A stretch of DNA of 64,000 bases from an uncultured Bacilli bacterium (GCA_934085675.1 CAKOHH010000002.1:1-64000), one strand, 5' to 3'; shown: positions 42,911 through 52,024, numbered from the stretch's first letter. Numbers and translations: made by a program. The notes: generated by a model not told the origin, from the sequence alone.

Positions 42911-43132
42911 GTGAATTTGTCAGATTTACAAAAGAAAGATGTTGTTAATTTAGATGATGGTAAAAAGATTGGCAAAATTGTTGATGCGGAAGTATCCTAT
43001 GATGGCAAAATCAATTATTTTGTTGTTTTAAATTATAGTTTTTGGCATTTTTGGCGTAAGAATGAAGAAGTACATGTATCTTTTTCGCAAATTAAAAAAA
43101 TAGGTGAAGATGTAATTTTAGTTGAATTTTAA
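42911..43132 (+). CDS. YlmC/YmxH-family PRC-barrel protein
   Basis: 73 residues: MNLSDLQKKDVVNLDDGKKI, GKIVDAEVSYDGKINYFVVL, and ISFSQI-type end (VSFSQIKKIGEDVILVE). This is a single PRC-barrel domain of the YlmC/YmxH group, linked with sporulation in Bacilli and Clostridia. I prefer GTG 42911, as AGGTGA (42900-42905) is 5 bases before it and the family starts there; an ATG two codons upstream lies inside the ribosome site. CATAACTT at 42886 may be a sporulation -10 box. Confidence 0.75.
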   Translation: MNLSDLQKKDVVNLDDGKKIGKIVDAEVSYDGKINYFVVLNYSFWHFWRKNEEVHVSFSQIKKIGEDVILVEF

Positions 43133-43175
43133 TGTAAAGTTATTGTATACTTAAAAAGTAGAAAGAGTGTCAGGT

Positions 43176-43802
43176 ATGAACGTCAAGATTATTCTTACAA
43201 GTTACTTTTTAAAATTCATGTATGGTGATAGAGCATATGATGATCCCCTTCTTTTATCTCGTGAAATTATGAAGAAAGCTTATCATGAAGGCCTTTATTA
43301 TATCTCTAGTAATAAAAATATTGATGATATATTGAAAGATAATTCTAAACGAACTCTTTATTTATTTGCGGGTATTCCGTCTTTTCAAGATGTTTGCATG
43401 AATTTATTTCCAAGAGAAGAACTTTACGCTTTAAAAATAAATATTCCTTATGAAGCAATGGTAAATTTGAAATATGACAAGTCAGAAAAGGTAATGGTGG
43501 GAGAGGATGTAGATGTCAGTCATAGTGAAAAAATAACACTTGGTCTTATTTATGAGGCCAAAGATCTTCACTATGTTTTAAAAGATGAAAATTATCATTA
43601 TGAACCTGATAAAGACCAAATCATTAAAGAATTTATCCAAGAATTAGAAAGTTATCAATATACGATTAAAAGTAGTGTAGAATATTTGCAAAAAAGATTA
43701 AACGATTTTTTAACAAGTGATGCCTGTAAAAGGGCTTTAGATGATGAAAATACCTTAAATGATATCAAAGAATGCTATGAAATTTTACAATTGTCTTCCT
43801 AA
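43176..43802 (+). CDS. Protein of unknown function, 208 residues
   Basis: Starts MNVKIILTSYFLKFMYGDRA; the middle has RTLYLFAGIPSFQDVCMNLF and ALKINIPYEAMVNLKYDKSE; the second half, from residue 130, is helical and charged (IIKEFIQELESYQYTIKSSV). No signal peptide or membrane segment. The wording is like small bacterial proteins that describe a toxin or ADP-ribose-type domain (Y-x-L-K-I-x-I-P), but I cannot assign a family. GAAAGAG is 8 bases before ATG 43176. Convergent with an Rpn gene. Confidence 0.55.
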   Translation: MNVKIILTSYFLKFMYGDRAYDDPLLLSREIMKKAYHEGLYYISSNKNIDDILKDNSKRTLYLFAGIPSFQDVCMNLFPREELYALKINIPYEAMVNLKYDKSEKVMVGEDVDVSHSEKITLGLIYEAKDLHYVLKDENYHYEPDKDQIIKEFIQELESYQYTIKSSVEYLQKRLNDFLTSDACKRALDDENTLNDIKECYEILQLSS

Positions 43803-43828
43803 ATCATATCTTTATTAAGAATGAAAAA

Positions 43829-43853
43829 AGAAGATTTTTTTTAATCTTCTTGG
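43829..43853 (-). terminator. Terminator of the inverted Rpn gene
   Basis: On the reverse strand AAGAAGATT and AATCTTCTT pair across A-rich loop bases, then T follows; it overlaps the stop codon. The same bases may also end the forward gene before it. Confidence 0.6.
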
Positions 43854-44104
43854 AATGTGGTAGAAGTTGCTATTTTTTCTATTTCTTTTTTAGAAAGTCC
43901 AGAAATCGTAGCAATGTAATCTAAATCATTAGTTATTTTTAATAGTCGTTCAGCAACAGAACGTTTTTCACTGTCAATTCCTTTACTCATACCGATATCA
44001 ATTCCTTCTTCACGACCATAATCATGAGCCTTTTTAAACATGCTTCTTTCTTCATTCATTACTTCATCGCTTAAAAGGGCATTCATATACTCATCCATTG
44101 TCAT
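43841..44104 (-). CDS. Possible internal reading frame in the second Rpn copy (RpnS-like)
   Basis: ATG at 44104 (reverse strand) has GGAG 7 bases upstream, exactly as in the first copy, and would give an 87-residue C-terminal fragment. The preservation of this site is partly expected because the two copies are nearly identical here. Confidence 0.4.
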   Translation of the reverse strand: MTMDEYMNALLSDEVMNEERSMFKKAHDYGREEGIDIGMSKGIDSEKRSVAERLLKITNDLDYIATISGLSKKEIEKIATSTTFQED

Positions 44105-44704
44105 AATTGTTCTCCATTTCCGTTTTAGTTTGTCTCGTTCTTCTTCACTATTTGCTTTTAAATATCTTAAAATATCTAAAAACTCTTCATCACTTATGCC
44201 TACATTATAATTAAGTTTATCTAGTAAATCAAGACGTATGTAATAAATTTGAATATCATCTGTTAAAGGATAGCCTTGTTCTTCTAAGAAATATCTTTGC
44301 ACTAATTTATCTTGTAAAACACCTTTTTTAACATGGTCTACTAAATTAATTTGAATAAACTTCTTCATCTTATGATATGGCATGCTCTTTTTTAGTTGAC
44401 TACTATAACCACGACAAAGATAAACATTTGATTTTCGTAAGTTTTCTTCATTAAATGTTTTATATGCTTCTAAGTTTAAAATGACATTGTCTCCTAAAAA
44501 AGCAAAAACATCGGCCCTGATATTTTTTTCTTTATAAGTTGCTTTTTTAAATGGATATTCATGACTTTTAATCTCAATTTGTTTTTCTAAGAAACCTTTA
44601 GGTAATCTTAAAACATTTTCTGAGATAACTTCAAGTGGTCGGGTATATTCTTCATTTCCTAAGATATTTTTCACCCAGTAGTCTTCCATTAAGTCAATTT
44701 TCAT
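43841..44704 (-). CDS. Rpn-family PD-(D/E)XK nuclease, second intact copy
   Basis: 287 residues, nearly identical to the copy at 29415 through residue 230 (RADVFAFLGDNVILNLEAYK nuclease core included). The tail differs: only about one and a half of the G-x-S-x-G-I units are left (GIDIGMSKGIDSEKRS) and the end reads SGLSKKEIEKIATSTTFQED. So the two intact copies share the catalytic domain but have different repeat number and terminal residues. The leader hairpin and cassette terminator upstream are also present, although no surface gene precedes it. Confidence 0.8.
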   Translation of the reverse strand: MKIDLMEDYWVKNILGNEEYTRPLEVISENVLRLPKGFLEKQIEIKSHEYPFKKATYKEKNIRADVFAFLGDNVILNLEAYKTFNEENLRKSNVYLCRGYSSQLKKSMPYHKMKKFIQINLVDHVKKGVLQDKLVQRYFLEEQGYPLTDDIQIYYIRLDLLDKLNYNVGISDEEFLDILRYLKANSEEERDKLKRKWRTIMTMDEYMNALLSDEVMNEERSMFKKAHDYGREEGIDIGMSKGIDSEKRSVAERLLKITNDLDYIATISGLSKKEIEKIATSTTFQED

Positions 44705-44833
44705 TTTTTTCTCCTTTCTACGAAGATAAATAAATTACCTTCTACTTATATATTCAAGAAAAATCTCCGATTTCCTTTTTTTTCATAAAAAAAGATTACA
44801 ATTTCTTGCAATCTTGACACTTACTTGACGTTT
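44705..44833 (-). repeat. Cassette leader and terminator repeat, inverted copy
   Basis: Read on the reverse strand: GTCAAGTAAGTGTCAAG, the ATTGCAAGAAATTG-type terminator with its T run, GGAAATC, GAATATATAAGTAG, the AGAAGG hairpin and AAAGGAG before Rpn. The order and wording match 25.84-25.95, 27.65-27.75 and 29.29-29.41 kb. From about 44834 outward the similarity ends. This marks the boundary of the copied unit. Confidence 0.7.
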
Positions 44834-44933
44834 CTATGCCAATTAAAAGAGGAAAAAATATAAAAACAATTTTTTAACTGTTTAAGTATATAAACGGCAA
44901 GGGCCTGAGCAACTATCTTATTATTTTTCTTTC

Positions 44934-44962
44934 TTGTTTGTCATAGAGGCACATGTTATAAT
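44934..44962 (+). promoter_or_regulatory. Promoter for lspA-rluD
   Basis: TTGTTT (44934-44939), 17-nt spacer, TATAAT (44957-44962) with TGn extension. Confidence 0.65.
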
Positions 44963-44983
44963 ATGACTTGTGAAGAGGAAACT

Positions 44984-45433
44984 ATGAAAAAAAAGAAGAT
45001 ACAAAAGATAATTGGTTTTACATTGTTATTAATTTTAGACCAAATAAGCAAAGCTTTTATGAGAAATGTTTTAAAAGATGGCAGCCTAACCCTTATTCCC
45101 AATTTCTTTAAATTGGAACTAGCCTTTAATACAGGAGGTGCCTGGAGCATCTTAAACGGTAATGTTGGGGTCCTTATTCTTTTAAATATTCTTATTTTGT
45201 TTTTCCTTTTTAAAATGTCTTCCAAAATAAAAGATACACGTTTAAAAAGTATTAGTTACGTTTGTTTAGTAGCGGGAACAATCGGTAATTTGTTAGACCG
45301 TATTTTTTACGGGGCCGTGACAGATTTTTTATCTTTTAATTTTTGGGGATATCATTATCCGATTTTTAATCTAGCTGATATCATGATTGTCGTGGGGGCT
45401 TTTCTTCTTATATTAACTTTAGAAAGTAGGTAA
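44984..45433 (+). CDS. lspA: Signal peptidase II (lipoprotein signal peptidase)
   Basis: Cleaves the signal peptides of lipid-modified prolipoproteins. 149 residues with four membrane segments: LLLILDQISKAF (first conserved Asp), ELAFNTGGAWSIL (NxGxAW motif), VAGTIGNLLDRIFYGAVTDF and IFNLADIMIVVGA, which hold the catalytic Asp pair. ATG 44984 is chosen for GAGGAAA upstream. rluD follows 3 bases after the stop, the usual lspA-rluD pair. Confidence 0.93.
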   Translation: MKKKKIQKIIGFTLLLILDQISKAFMRNVLKDGSLTLIPNFFKLELAFNTGGAWSILNGNVGVLILLNILILFFLFKMSSKIKDTRLKSISYVCLVAGTIGNLLDRIFYGAVTDFLSFNFWGYHYPIFNLADIMIVVGAFLLILTLESR

Positions 45434-45436
45434 AAT

Positions 45437-46345
45437 ATGAAAGAATTTATATGTGAAAAAAATAACGAAAGAATAGATAAGTACTTAAGCGAAGTTTTAG
45501 AAATTTCAAGAAGTACTATTGCTAAAATGCTTGAGACTGAATGTATCTTAGTAAATGATAAACCGGTTAAGGCTTCATATAAAATAAAAGAAAACGATAA
45601 AATTACGATTGTTAAAGAATATGTAGAAGATATTTTATTGACACCTGAAAAAATGCCTTTAGATATTGTTTATGAAAGTGAAAATGTCATTGTAGTAAAT
45701 AAACCATCTGGTTTAGTAGTTCATCCTGGCAGTGGTAATAAAGAGCATACCTTAGTAAATGGTCTTTTATATCATACTAACCTAAGTGAAGGCGAAGAAA
45801 ATCGTCCTGGTATTGTACACCGTATTGACAAAGATACTTCAGGACTAATGTTAGCTGCTAAAAATAATGAAGCACATCAAGTTTTGGCAGATGATTTTAA
45901 AAATAAAAGAGTCGAAAGAAAATATATTGCGTTAGTAAAAGGTATTTTAAAAAACAATAATATTGTGATAGATGCGCCAATAGGAAGAGATGAAAAAAAT
46001 CGCAAAAAAATGTGTGTTACTGATAAAAATAGTAAGCACGCGGTGACAAGAGTAAAAGTATTAAAAAGATATGACAAATATACCTTAATTGAATGTGTTT
46101 TGGAAACAGGAAGAACACATCAAATAAGAGTTCATATGGCCTATATTGGCTATCCTTTATTTAATGATCCTGTGTATGGTAAAGAAGAAATTAAGGGTTT
46201 TGGTCAATTTCTTCATTCTCACGAGATTACTTTTGAAGAGCCTATTACGAAAGAAAAATTGCATTTTGAAGTTCCATTACCAGAAGTGTTTCAAAATTTT
46301 TTAGATAACTTAGAAGAAAATGATAAAAATCATATAGAAAAATAA
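45437..46345 (+). CDS. rluD: Ribosomal large-subunit pseudouridine synthase (RluD/YlyB type)
   Basis: 302 residues: S4-like RNA-binding domain at the start (ERIDKYLSEVLEISRSTIAK), then the catalytic domain with NKPSGLVVHPG, GIVHRIDKDTSGLMLAAKN (catalytic Asp in HRIDKDTSG) near residue 130, and ETGRTHQIRVHMAYIGYPL near residue 227. The order and the neighbour lspA agree with the RluD branch, which modifies 23S rRNA near helix 69. The last 36 bases overlap a gene on the other strand. Confidence 0.92.
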   Translation: MKEFICEKNNERIDKYLSEVLEISRSTIAKMLETECILVNDKPVKASYKIKENDKITIVKEYVEDILLTPEKMPLDIVYESENVIVVNKPSGLVVHPGSGNKEHTLVNGLLYHTNLSEGEENRPGIVHRIDKDTSGLMLAAKNNEAHQVLADDFKNKRVERKYIALVKGILKNNNIVIDAPIGRDEKNRKKMCVTDKNSKHAVTRVKVLKRYDKYTLIECVLETGRTHQIRVHMAYIGYPLFNDPVYGKEEIKGFGQFLHSHEITFEEPITKEKLHFEVPLPEVFQNFLDNLEENDKNHIEK

Positions 46346-46633
46346 TCCCAAGGTAAAAAGAAAATAAGGATAGTCAATTAATAATAATTGCTGATTTATT
46401 TTCTTTAATTTTATAAGTAGTAAAAGGGCATATCCTAAAAGAAAAAAAGAAGAGCATAAACTTAGAAATAATTCATGAAAAGTAAAGTAAAAGGCTGTGG
46501 TTGAAATCAAAAAAATACCATTGCAAAAGATGAGAAAATAAAGGTCATTATCGCTTTTTTTTAATAAAGCTTTTCCTAAAGAAATACTCAATAAAGAAGT
46601 TGTTAAAATGAATAAAATTAGATAATAAAGCAT
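46310..46633 (-). CDS. Small membrane protein of unknown function
   Basis: 107 residues, almost wholly hydrophobic, with four likely membrane segments (residues 2-20, 28-46, 53-70, 82-105) and a basic loop (LIKLKKINQQ). GGGTGA lies 5 bases before ATG 46633; an upstream in-frame GTG overlaps that site. It overlaps the rluD end in antisense. No family recognised; expressed status uncertain, but the ribosome site is good. Confidence 0.5.
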   Translation of the reverse strand: MLYYLILFILTTSLLSISLGKALLKKSDNDLYFLIFCNGIFLISTTAFYFTFHELFLSLCSSFFLLGYALLLLIKLKKINQQLLLIDYPYFLFTLGLFFYMIFIIFF

Positions 46634-46696
46634 TCGTATCACCCTTTACTAATGGTATGAATTTTAGTAAAATAATATACGTAGGAGGTTTTTAAA

Positions 46697-47836
46697 ATGC
46701 TTACAATGGAGACAAAAGATGAGATTCTTATGCGACTAGTTCATTACTTTGTCACAGAAGAAGATTATAGTCCAATGATTGTGAATGGAGTTAAAGATGA
46801 AATTTGGCTTCAAAATTATAATGGACCTTATAAAATTATTCGCATTAATGCCAACTATATTCATAATGAAGAACAATATGAATTTGATTTAGTTAAGTTA
46901 AATAATGTTATGCGGCAGGTAAAAAGAAAAACACTTTCTTGGTCTATGAATGCCTTAAATATTTTATTAGATGTCAATGATGATGTTCAATTTGAAGAAA
47001 ATAAAGCCATTGAATCTGTTGCTATTACCGAAGAAAAGGCTATTACTGATAAAAATTTATTAAATAAATTTCCTAACATCAATACCAAGTTTTTAGCCAA
47101 GGATGAAGGCATAGATTTAATGATTAATGTTGCCAACGATATCAATGCTAAAACGGAAAAAGAAAATAAGGTTTATGAAAAAATTTTTAGACCTAAAAAA
47201 ATAGTTGTAACAAATATTTTAATTGTTATCAATGTTTTAGTTTTCTTCCTTACTTTTATATTATCTGGTGGCGTATTATCAGGAAGTGCTCTTTTAAAAT
47301 ATGGTGCTTTAAATAGCATACTTGTCTTAAATGGGGAGTGGTGGCGATTAATTACAGCAGGATTTTTACATGGTGGTTTTTTGCATTTACTTTTTAACAT
47401 GTATTCACTTTATTTAATAGGAACCCAAGTAGAAAGTTTTGCTGGTAAGAAAAAATATCTTATTATTTATTTTGCTAGTTTATTAGGTGCCAGTTTAATG
47501 AGTTGTGTCATTACTCCAAATGTGATAAGTGTTGGGGCGTCAGGTGCTATTTTCGGCCTTATGGGAGCCTTGGTTTACTTTGGTAGTCAATATCGTGTTT
47601 ACCTAGGAACTATTTTTAATAATCAAATTATTCCTTTAATTATTATTAATATTTTATTTGGCTTTATGGTAACTGGTGTTGATAATGCTGCCCACATTGG
47701 TGGCTTGATTGCTGGTGTTTTAGCGGCAATGATGACTGGTATTCAACAAAAAGAAAATTCTAAAAATAAATTAAATGGTCTTATTTGCCTACTTATTTAT
47801 TTAGGCTTTTTAGGATATTTGCTCTATTTTAGATAA
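46697..47836 (+). CDS. Rhomboid-family intramembrane serine protease
   Basis: 379 residues. The first 170 residues are a soluble cytoplasmic domain; the rest is a rhomboid core with about seven membrane segments: ITAGFLHGGFLHLLFNMYSL (HxxxN), ISVGASGAIFGLMGAL (catalytic Ser in GxSG) and VDNAAHIGGLIAGV (catalytic His). This domain order resembles GluP/YqgP of Bacillus, although the soluble part is different in wording. AGGAGG lies 8 bases before the ATG. Known relatives process or degrade membrane proteins. Confidence 0.88.
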   Translation: MLTMETKDEILMRLVHYFVTEEDYSPMIVNGVKDEIWLQNYNGPYKIIRINANYIHNEEQYEFDLVKLNNVMRQVKRKTLSWSMNALNILLDVNDDVQFEENKAIESVAITEEKAITDKNLLNKFPNINTKFLAKDEGIDLMINVANDINAKTEKENKVYEKIFRPKKIVVTNILIVINVLVFFLTFILSGGVLSGSALLKYGALNSILVLNGEWWRLITAGFLHGGFLHLLFNMYSLYLIGTQVESFAGKKKYLIIYFASLLGASLMSCVITPNVISVGASGAIFGLMGALVYFGSQYRVYLGTIFNNQIIPLIIINILFGFMVTGVDNAAHIGGLIAGVLAAMMTGIQQKENSKNKLNGLICLLIYLGFLGYLLYFR

Positions 47837-47889
47837 AGTTGTTTTAAACAGCTTTTTTTCTTTCCAACTTATTAGAAAAGAGGGTATAT

Positions 47890-49011
47890 ATGGATGAACA
47901 AATTAAAACAAATATGAGAATTCATAATCAAAATTTAAGCATTTATGCCACCAAGGATGAAGATGCTGTGCGTTTTTTAGAAGAAAAAGAAGATATACGG
48001 GGGCCATTCTTTCGTGATATTGATCGAATTATTTATTCTTATGCTTTTATTCGTTATAGTGATAAAACGCAAGTTTTTCCCGGTCATAGAAATGATCATA
48101 TAACCAAAAGAATGCTTCATGTTCAATATGTAAGTAAGATTGCGAGAACGATAGGAAGAGCCCTAGGCTTAAATGAAGACTTAATAGAGGCGGCAAGTCT
48201 TGGTCATGATTTAGGACATGTTCCTTTTGGCCATTTTGGAGAATCAGTATTAAGTAAAATTAGTGAAGAACATAATGAAGGCTATTTTAACCATAATGTG
48301 GAAAGTGTTCGTCTTTTAATGAATTTAGAAAATAAAGGTTCTGGTAAAAATATTACCTTACAAGTATTAGACAGTATTTTATGTCATAATGGTGAATTAG
48401 AATTACAAAAGTATCGTCCCAAAAAGAAAACTAAAGAGATTTTTTTAGAAGAATATGAAAGAACTTACACAGAAAAAGATTTTGTCAAAACACTGGTACC
48501 GATGACTTTGGAAGGGTGTGTCGTAAGAGTAAGTGATATTATTGCTTATCTTGGTAAAGATATCGAAGATGCACGTATTTTAGGTATTATTAAAGAAGAA
48601 GATATTCCTATTAATATTCGGCAAGTTTTAGGTGTTAAAAATAGAGAAATTGTTAATACTATCATTATGGACCTTATCCACAATAGCTTTGGTAAACCAT
48701 ATTTGAAATTAAGTGACGATGTTTTTGGCGCCATTAAAGAATTAAAAAAGTTTAATTATGTGCATATTTATGATAAGTCTTTAACAGAAGAAGAAAAAAA
48801 AGAAATTACCCATAGATATGAAACTTTATTTAATGTTTTTTTACAAGATATAAAAAATGATAATCAAGAGTCACTTATTTTCAAAGAATTTTTAAATTAT
48901 AAAAATGAAGCTTATCAAGAAAACACTTCTAGCGAAAGAAAAGTGCTTGATTTTATTGCCGGGATGACGGATGATTATTTTTGTAATTGCTATGAGAAAG
49001 TAGGGATATGA
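47890..49011 (+). CDS. dGTPase-like HD-domain phosphohydrolase
   Basis: 373 residues. GHRNDHITKRMLHVQYVSKIA at the start holds the R-x3-HS-like region, AASLGHDLGHVPFGHFGE near residue 100 gives the HD pair, VRVSDIIAYLGKDIEDA near residue 216 the second conserved Asp. This is the family of deoxyguanosine triphosphate triphosphohydrolases and relatives, which control dNTP pools and may take part in defence. It overlaps the following M16 gene by 4 bases or 1 base, depending on the start. Confidence 0.85.
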   Translation: MDEQIKTNMRIHNQNLSIYATKDEDAVRFLEEKEDIRGPFFRDIDRIIYSYAFIRYSDKTQVFPGHRNDHITKRMLHVQYVSKIARTIGRALGLNEDLIEAASLGHDLGHVPFGHFGESVLSKISEEHNEGYFNHNVESVRLLMNLENKGSGKNITLQVLDSILCHNGELELQKYRPKKKTKEIFLEEYERTYTEKDFVKTLVPMTLEGCVVRVSDIIAYLGKDIEDARILGIIKEEDIPINIRQVLGVKNREIVNTIIMDLIHNSFGKPYLKLSDDVFGAIKELKKFNYVHIYDKSLTEEEKKEITHRYETLFNVFLQDIKNDNQESLIFKEFLNYKNEAYQENTSSERKVLDFIAGMTDDYFCNCYEKVGI

Positions 49012-50282
49012 TGGAATATAAAAAATATGCTTTAAAAATGGGCAATCTTTACACCATTAAAACAGATAAATTTAGAACCGCTAATATTGAAATGAATTTT
49101 AAATGTGATATTCGAAATTGTAATGTTACTTGTCAAAATCTTTTAAGTCGTTTAATGGGCTATACATCAAATGATTATAAAACAAAAAGAGAAATGATGA
49201 TTAAAAGAGAAGAACTTTATAACTTGGATTGCTCAAGGCAAATTTCCCGAATGGGCTACACTCTTTTTACTTCTTTTGGAGCCGAAATTTTAGACCCAAA
49301 ATATGTAAAAGAAGAAGATTATTTAGAAAATGTGATTATTTTTCTTGCCAATATCCTCCAAAATCCTCATATTGAAAAGGGAAAATGGCATGAAAAAAGT
49401 TTTGAAATTCACAAAGAAAAACTATCTGCTGACATGGACAGATATAAAGAAAAACCAACCACTTACGCTATTTGGGAAAGCAAAAAAATTTTATATAAAG
49501 ATGGTCTTCTAAGTCAAAGTCTTTTAGGAACGCATGAAGAACTAAATAAATTAAGTACCAAAGATGTTGCTGATGCTTATAAAAAACTTATTGAGAGTCC
49601 TTGTGATATTACAGTGATTGGCAATTTAGATATGGATAAAGTTGCTTCTTTATTAGAAAAATATTTTCATTTAAAGGCCACTTTACAAGAAGAACTTATT
49701 ACGAGAACGAATGAGGCAAAGTACCCTGTTAAAGACTACAAAGAAAAAGGACCATTTAATCAAACGCAATTACTTATGTTATATGAATTTAAAGAATTAA
49801 CTTCTTTTGAAAGATATTTTGTTTTACCAATCTTTATGAGACTATTTGGTTCTTCTGCTGGCATGGATGATAAGTTAACAAAATCATTAAGAATAGACAA
49901 TTCCTTATGTTATTTTTGTGGCTGTCAAACTAAGTTTACAGATAATTTATTAACTATTTATGTTGGTTTAAGTAAAGAAAACGTTGCTAAAGCCAAAACT
50001 TGTATTTTAAATAGTTTAGCAGAAATGCAAAAAGGAGAATTTGACATTAATTTACTAAATGTTCAAAAAGAAAAATATTTGCAAGATATAAAACTAAATC
50101 AAGATAGTATTTATAGTTTGATGGATAATTATTATTTCCATGAAATAGATAATTCACCGACTTATGAAGAATATAAAAAAGAACTACCTAAAGTTACTTT
50201 TAATGATGTCAAAAAATTTGGTAACAAACTTGTCTTTTTAATGTCTTATGTTTTAGAGGAGGAAGAACATGAAAACAATTAA
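49008..50282 (+). CDS. YfmF-like M16 peptidase homologue (probably inactive subunit)
   Basis: 424 residues of the M16 fold, but without the HxxEH zinc site in the N-terminal half: the corresponding region reads NLLSRLMGYTSNDYKTKRE. The C-terminal half keeps KSLRIDNSLCYFCGCQ, which resembles the substrate-binding R-Y pair region. In Bacilli such an inactive partner (YfmF) stands before an active one (YfmH), here overlapping it by 14 bases. M16 pairs of this kind process peptides; NCBI names this pair after EF-P modification. Two start codons (49008, 49011) are possible. Confidence 0.78.
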   Translation: MMEYKKYALKMGNLYTIKTDKFRTANIEMNFKCDIRNCNVTCQNLLSRLMGYTSNDYKTKREMMIKREELYNLDCSRQISRMGYTLFTSFGAEILDPKYVKEEDYLENVIIFLANILQNPHIEKGKWHEKSFEIHKEKLSADMDRYKEKPTTYAIWESKKILYKDGLLSQSLLGTHEELNKLSTKDVADAYKKLIESPCDITVIGNLDMDKVASLLEKYFHLKATLQEELITRTNEAKYPVKDYKEKGPFNQTQLLMLYEFKELTSFERYFVLPIFMRLFGSSAGMDDKLTKSLRIDNSLCYFCGCQTKFTDNLLTIYVGLSKENVAKAKTCILNSLAEMQKGEFDINLLNVQKEKYLQDIKLNQDSIYSLMDNYYFHEIDNSPTYEEYKKELPKVTFNDVKKFGNKLVFLMSYVLEEEEHENN

Positions 50283-51552
50283 AATTGAAGGAATTGACGA
50301 GTACGTTTACGAATATGTTTGCCAAAACGGTTTAAGAGTATATGTATGGGTCCAAGAAAAAGCTAATTCTTTTAAAGGAACTTTAACTTATTTATGTGGA
50401 GCTGAAGATATCCATTTTAAAAAAGGCGAGGAAGACATTTCCGTTCCTATGGGAGTGGCACATTACTTAGAACATATTATGTGTAAAGATGAAAAAAATG
50501 TTTCTTTACTAAGTAAGTTTCAAAAAAATCATGCTTATTCTAATGCAGCCACTTATCCAGATCGAACTGTTTATGAATTTGTTGGCACTAACCATTTAAA
50601 AGAAAATCTAAATTTATTATTAGATAGCATTCAAACTAAAAAATTTGCTGAACATGCTTTTGAAACAGAAAGAGGACCAATTATTGAAGAAGCACGCATT
50701 CAAAGTGATAATGTAAATCGGCTTGCCTTATATGGGGTTAATGAAACTTTATTTCAAACTTATCATAATCATGTCTGTGGAACAGGAAGAGTTGAAGACA
50801 TTGAAAAAATCACTTTAAAAGATTTACAAGTTTTTTATGAGACTTTTTATCATCCTCTAAATAGTTTTTTAGTCGTGACAGGAAATGTAAATCCTAAAGA
50901 AGTCTTTGAAATTGTTTTAGAAAATCAAAAAAAGAAAACCTTTCCACCATTTCTAAAACCCCAAAAAGAAGTGTATCAAGAACCCTTAGATATCATTATT
51001 CCTAAAAAGGAAATTATTTGTAATGTTGAAACACCTAAAACCCTTATTTCTATAAAAGTGCCAGTTGCAAGTAATATGACTACCTTTGATAAAATTCTTC
51101 TTTTAAACGCCTATGGTCTCCTTTTAGATGCAAATTATGGTGTTACTTCTTTATATCGAGAAAAGTTTTTTGAAGATAAACTTGGCTTAAGTTTAGATAC
51201 GCACGTGTATTTAGAACGAGATTATTTAATAGCCCAAATAGTATTTCGCTCAGAAAATCCTGATAAAGCCTTAAAAAGTGTCCTAAAGCATTTACAACAT
51301 TTAGAATATGATGAAAAAGATATTTTACGAAAGGTAAAAGCCGAGATAGTTAATTTAGTGACTAATTATGAAGATGTGGAAAATGTAAATGATTATTTTG
51401 TTTTCTCTCTCACCACTTTTGGTCAAATTTTAACAAATGAAAAAGAAATGTTAGAAAACTTAACTGTTACAAAAGTTAAGAAGTTAACGCAAAATATTAA
51501 TTCTTATCCATATAGTATTGTTACTTTGACACCAAAAAAGAAGTCTTGTTAG
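50269..51552 (+). CDS. YfmH-like M16 zinc peptidase
   Basis: 427 residues. GVAHYLEHIMCKDEKN near residue 62 has the inverted zinc motif HxxEH, and FETERGPIIEEARIQSDN near residue 140 has the third ligand Glu. AATYPDRTVYEFVGT and FYHPLNSFLVVTGNV are typical M16 text. It forms a pair with the previous gene, whose end it overlaps, giving one active and one inactive subunit. AGGAGGAAG lies 5 bases before the ATG. The stop overlaps a convergent HIT gene. Confidence 0.88.
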   Translation: MKTIKIEGIDEYVYEYVCQNGLRVYVWVQEKANSFKGTLTYLCGAEDIHFKKGEEDISVPMGVAHYLEHIMCKDEKNVSLLSKFQKNHAYSNAATYPDRTVYEFVGTNHLKENLNLLLDSIQTKKFAEHAFETERGPIIEEARIQSDNVNRLALYGVNETLFQTYHNHVCGTGRVEDIEKITLKDLQVFYETFYHPLNSFLVVTGNVNPKEVFEIVLENQKKKTFPPFLKPQKEVYQEPLDIIIPKKEIICNVETPKTLISIKVPVASNMTTFDKILLLNAYGLLLDANYGVTSLYREKFFEDKLGLSLDTHVYLERDYLIAQIVFRSENPDKALKSVLKHLQHLEYDEKDILRKVKAEIVNLVTNYEDVENVNDYFVFSLTTFGQILTNEKEMLENLTVTKVKKLTQNINSYPYSIVTLTPKKKSC

Positions 51553-51920
51553 GCTTCTTTTAAAATGTTATAAATTTCTTCAATATTTTTAGTTCCTTTT
51601 TCATATAAAAAATTAGGAAGTAAATGAAGATGAACATGTTTGATAACTTGGGAATCTCCATAATTAAAAAGAAGAGTACAAGCACTTTTGTTTAATTTTG
51701 TCATTAAATCTTTATTTAATTTTTGGGCAATTAAGAACATATCATTTAAAGTTTTACTGTCTAACTTTGTATAATCTTCAAAATGCTTTTTAGGAATAAT
51801 TAAAGTGTGACCTTCGGCTTCTTTTTGGTCGATATCTAAAAAGGCCATATAATTATCATCTTCATATAATATTTTACTTTCTACCTCATGGTGAGCAATT
51901 TTACAAAACAAACAATCCAT
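51549..51920 (-). CDS. HIT-family nucleotide hydrolase
   Basis: 123 residues: DCLFCKIAHHEVESKILYED with CxxC at the start, EGHTLIIPKKHFEDY, and the histidine triad IKHVHLHLLPNF near residue 94. Small HIT proteins hydrolyse nucleotide phosphoramidates and related substrates. The missing distal Cys/His may alter zinc binding. AAAGGA lies about 12 bases before the ATG, a rather long distance. Convergent with the M16 peptidase gene, with a 4-base overlap. Confidence 0.9.
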   Translation of the reverse strand: MDCLFCKIAHHEVESKILYEDDNYMAFLDIDQKEAEGHTLIIPKKHFEDYTKLDSKTLNDMFLIAQKLNKDLMTKLNKSACTLLFNYGDSQVIKHVHLHLLPNFLYEKGTKNIEEIYNILKEA

Positions 51921-51965
51921 TTATATCAAATCCTTTCATTTAAAGTGTAACAAAAAAGTCGTTTT

Positions 51966-51994
51966 TTGACAATCCTTATAGATTTTGATATAAT
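51966..51994 (+). promoter_or_regulatory. Strong promoter before a gene of unknown function
   Basis: TTGACA (51966-51971), 17-nt spacer, TATAAT (51989-51994) with TGn extension: a near-perfect housekeeping promoter, stronger in consensus than most others in the window. Confidence 0.8.
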
Positions 51995-52024
51995 ACATTC
52001 TTAACCGTTTAAAGGAGGTATTTT

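Noticed and set aside
44834..44933. Surface gene fragment upstream of the inverted Rpn unit
   Set aside because: Beyond the cassette terminator there is no match to the family; the sequence is ordinary AT-rich spacer before lspA.
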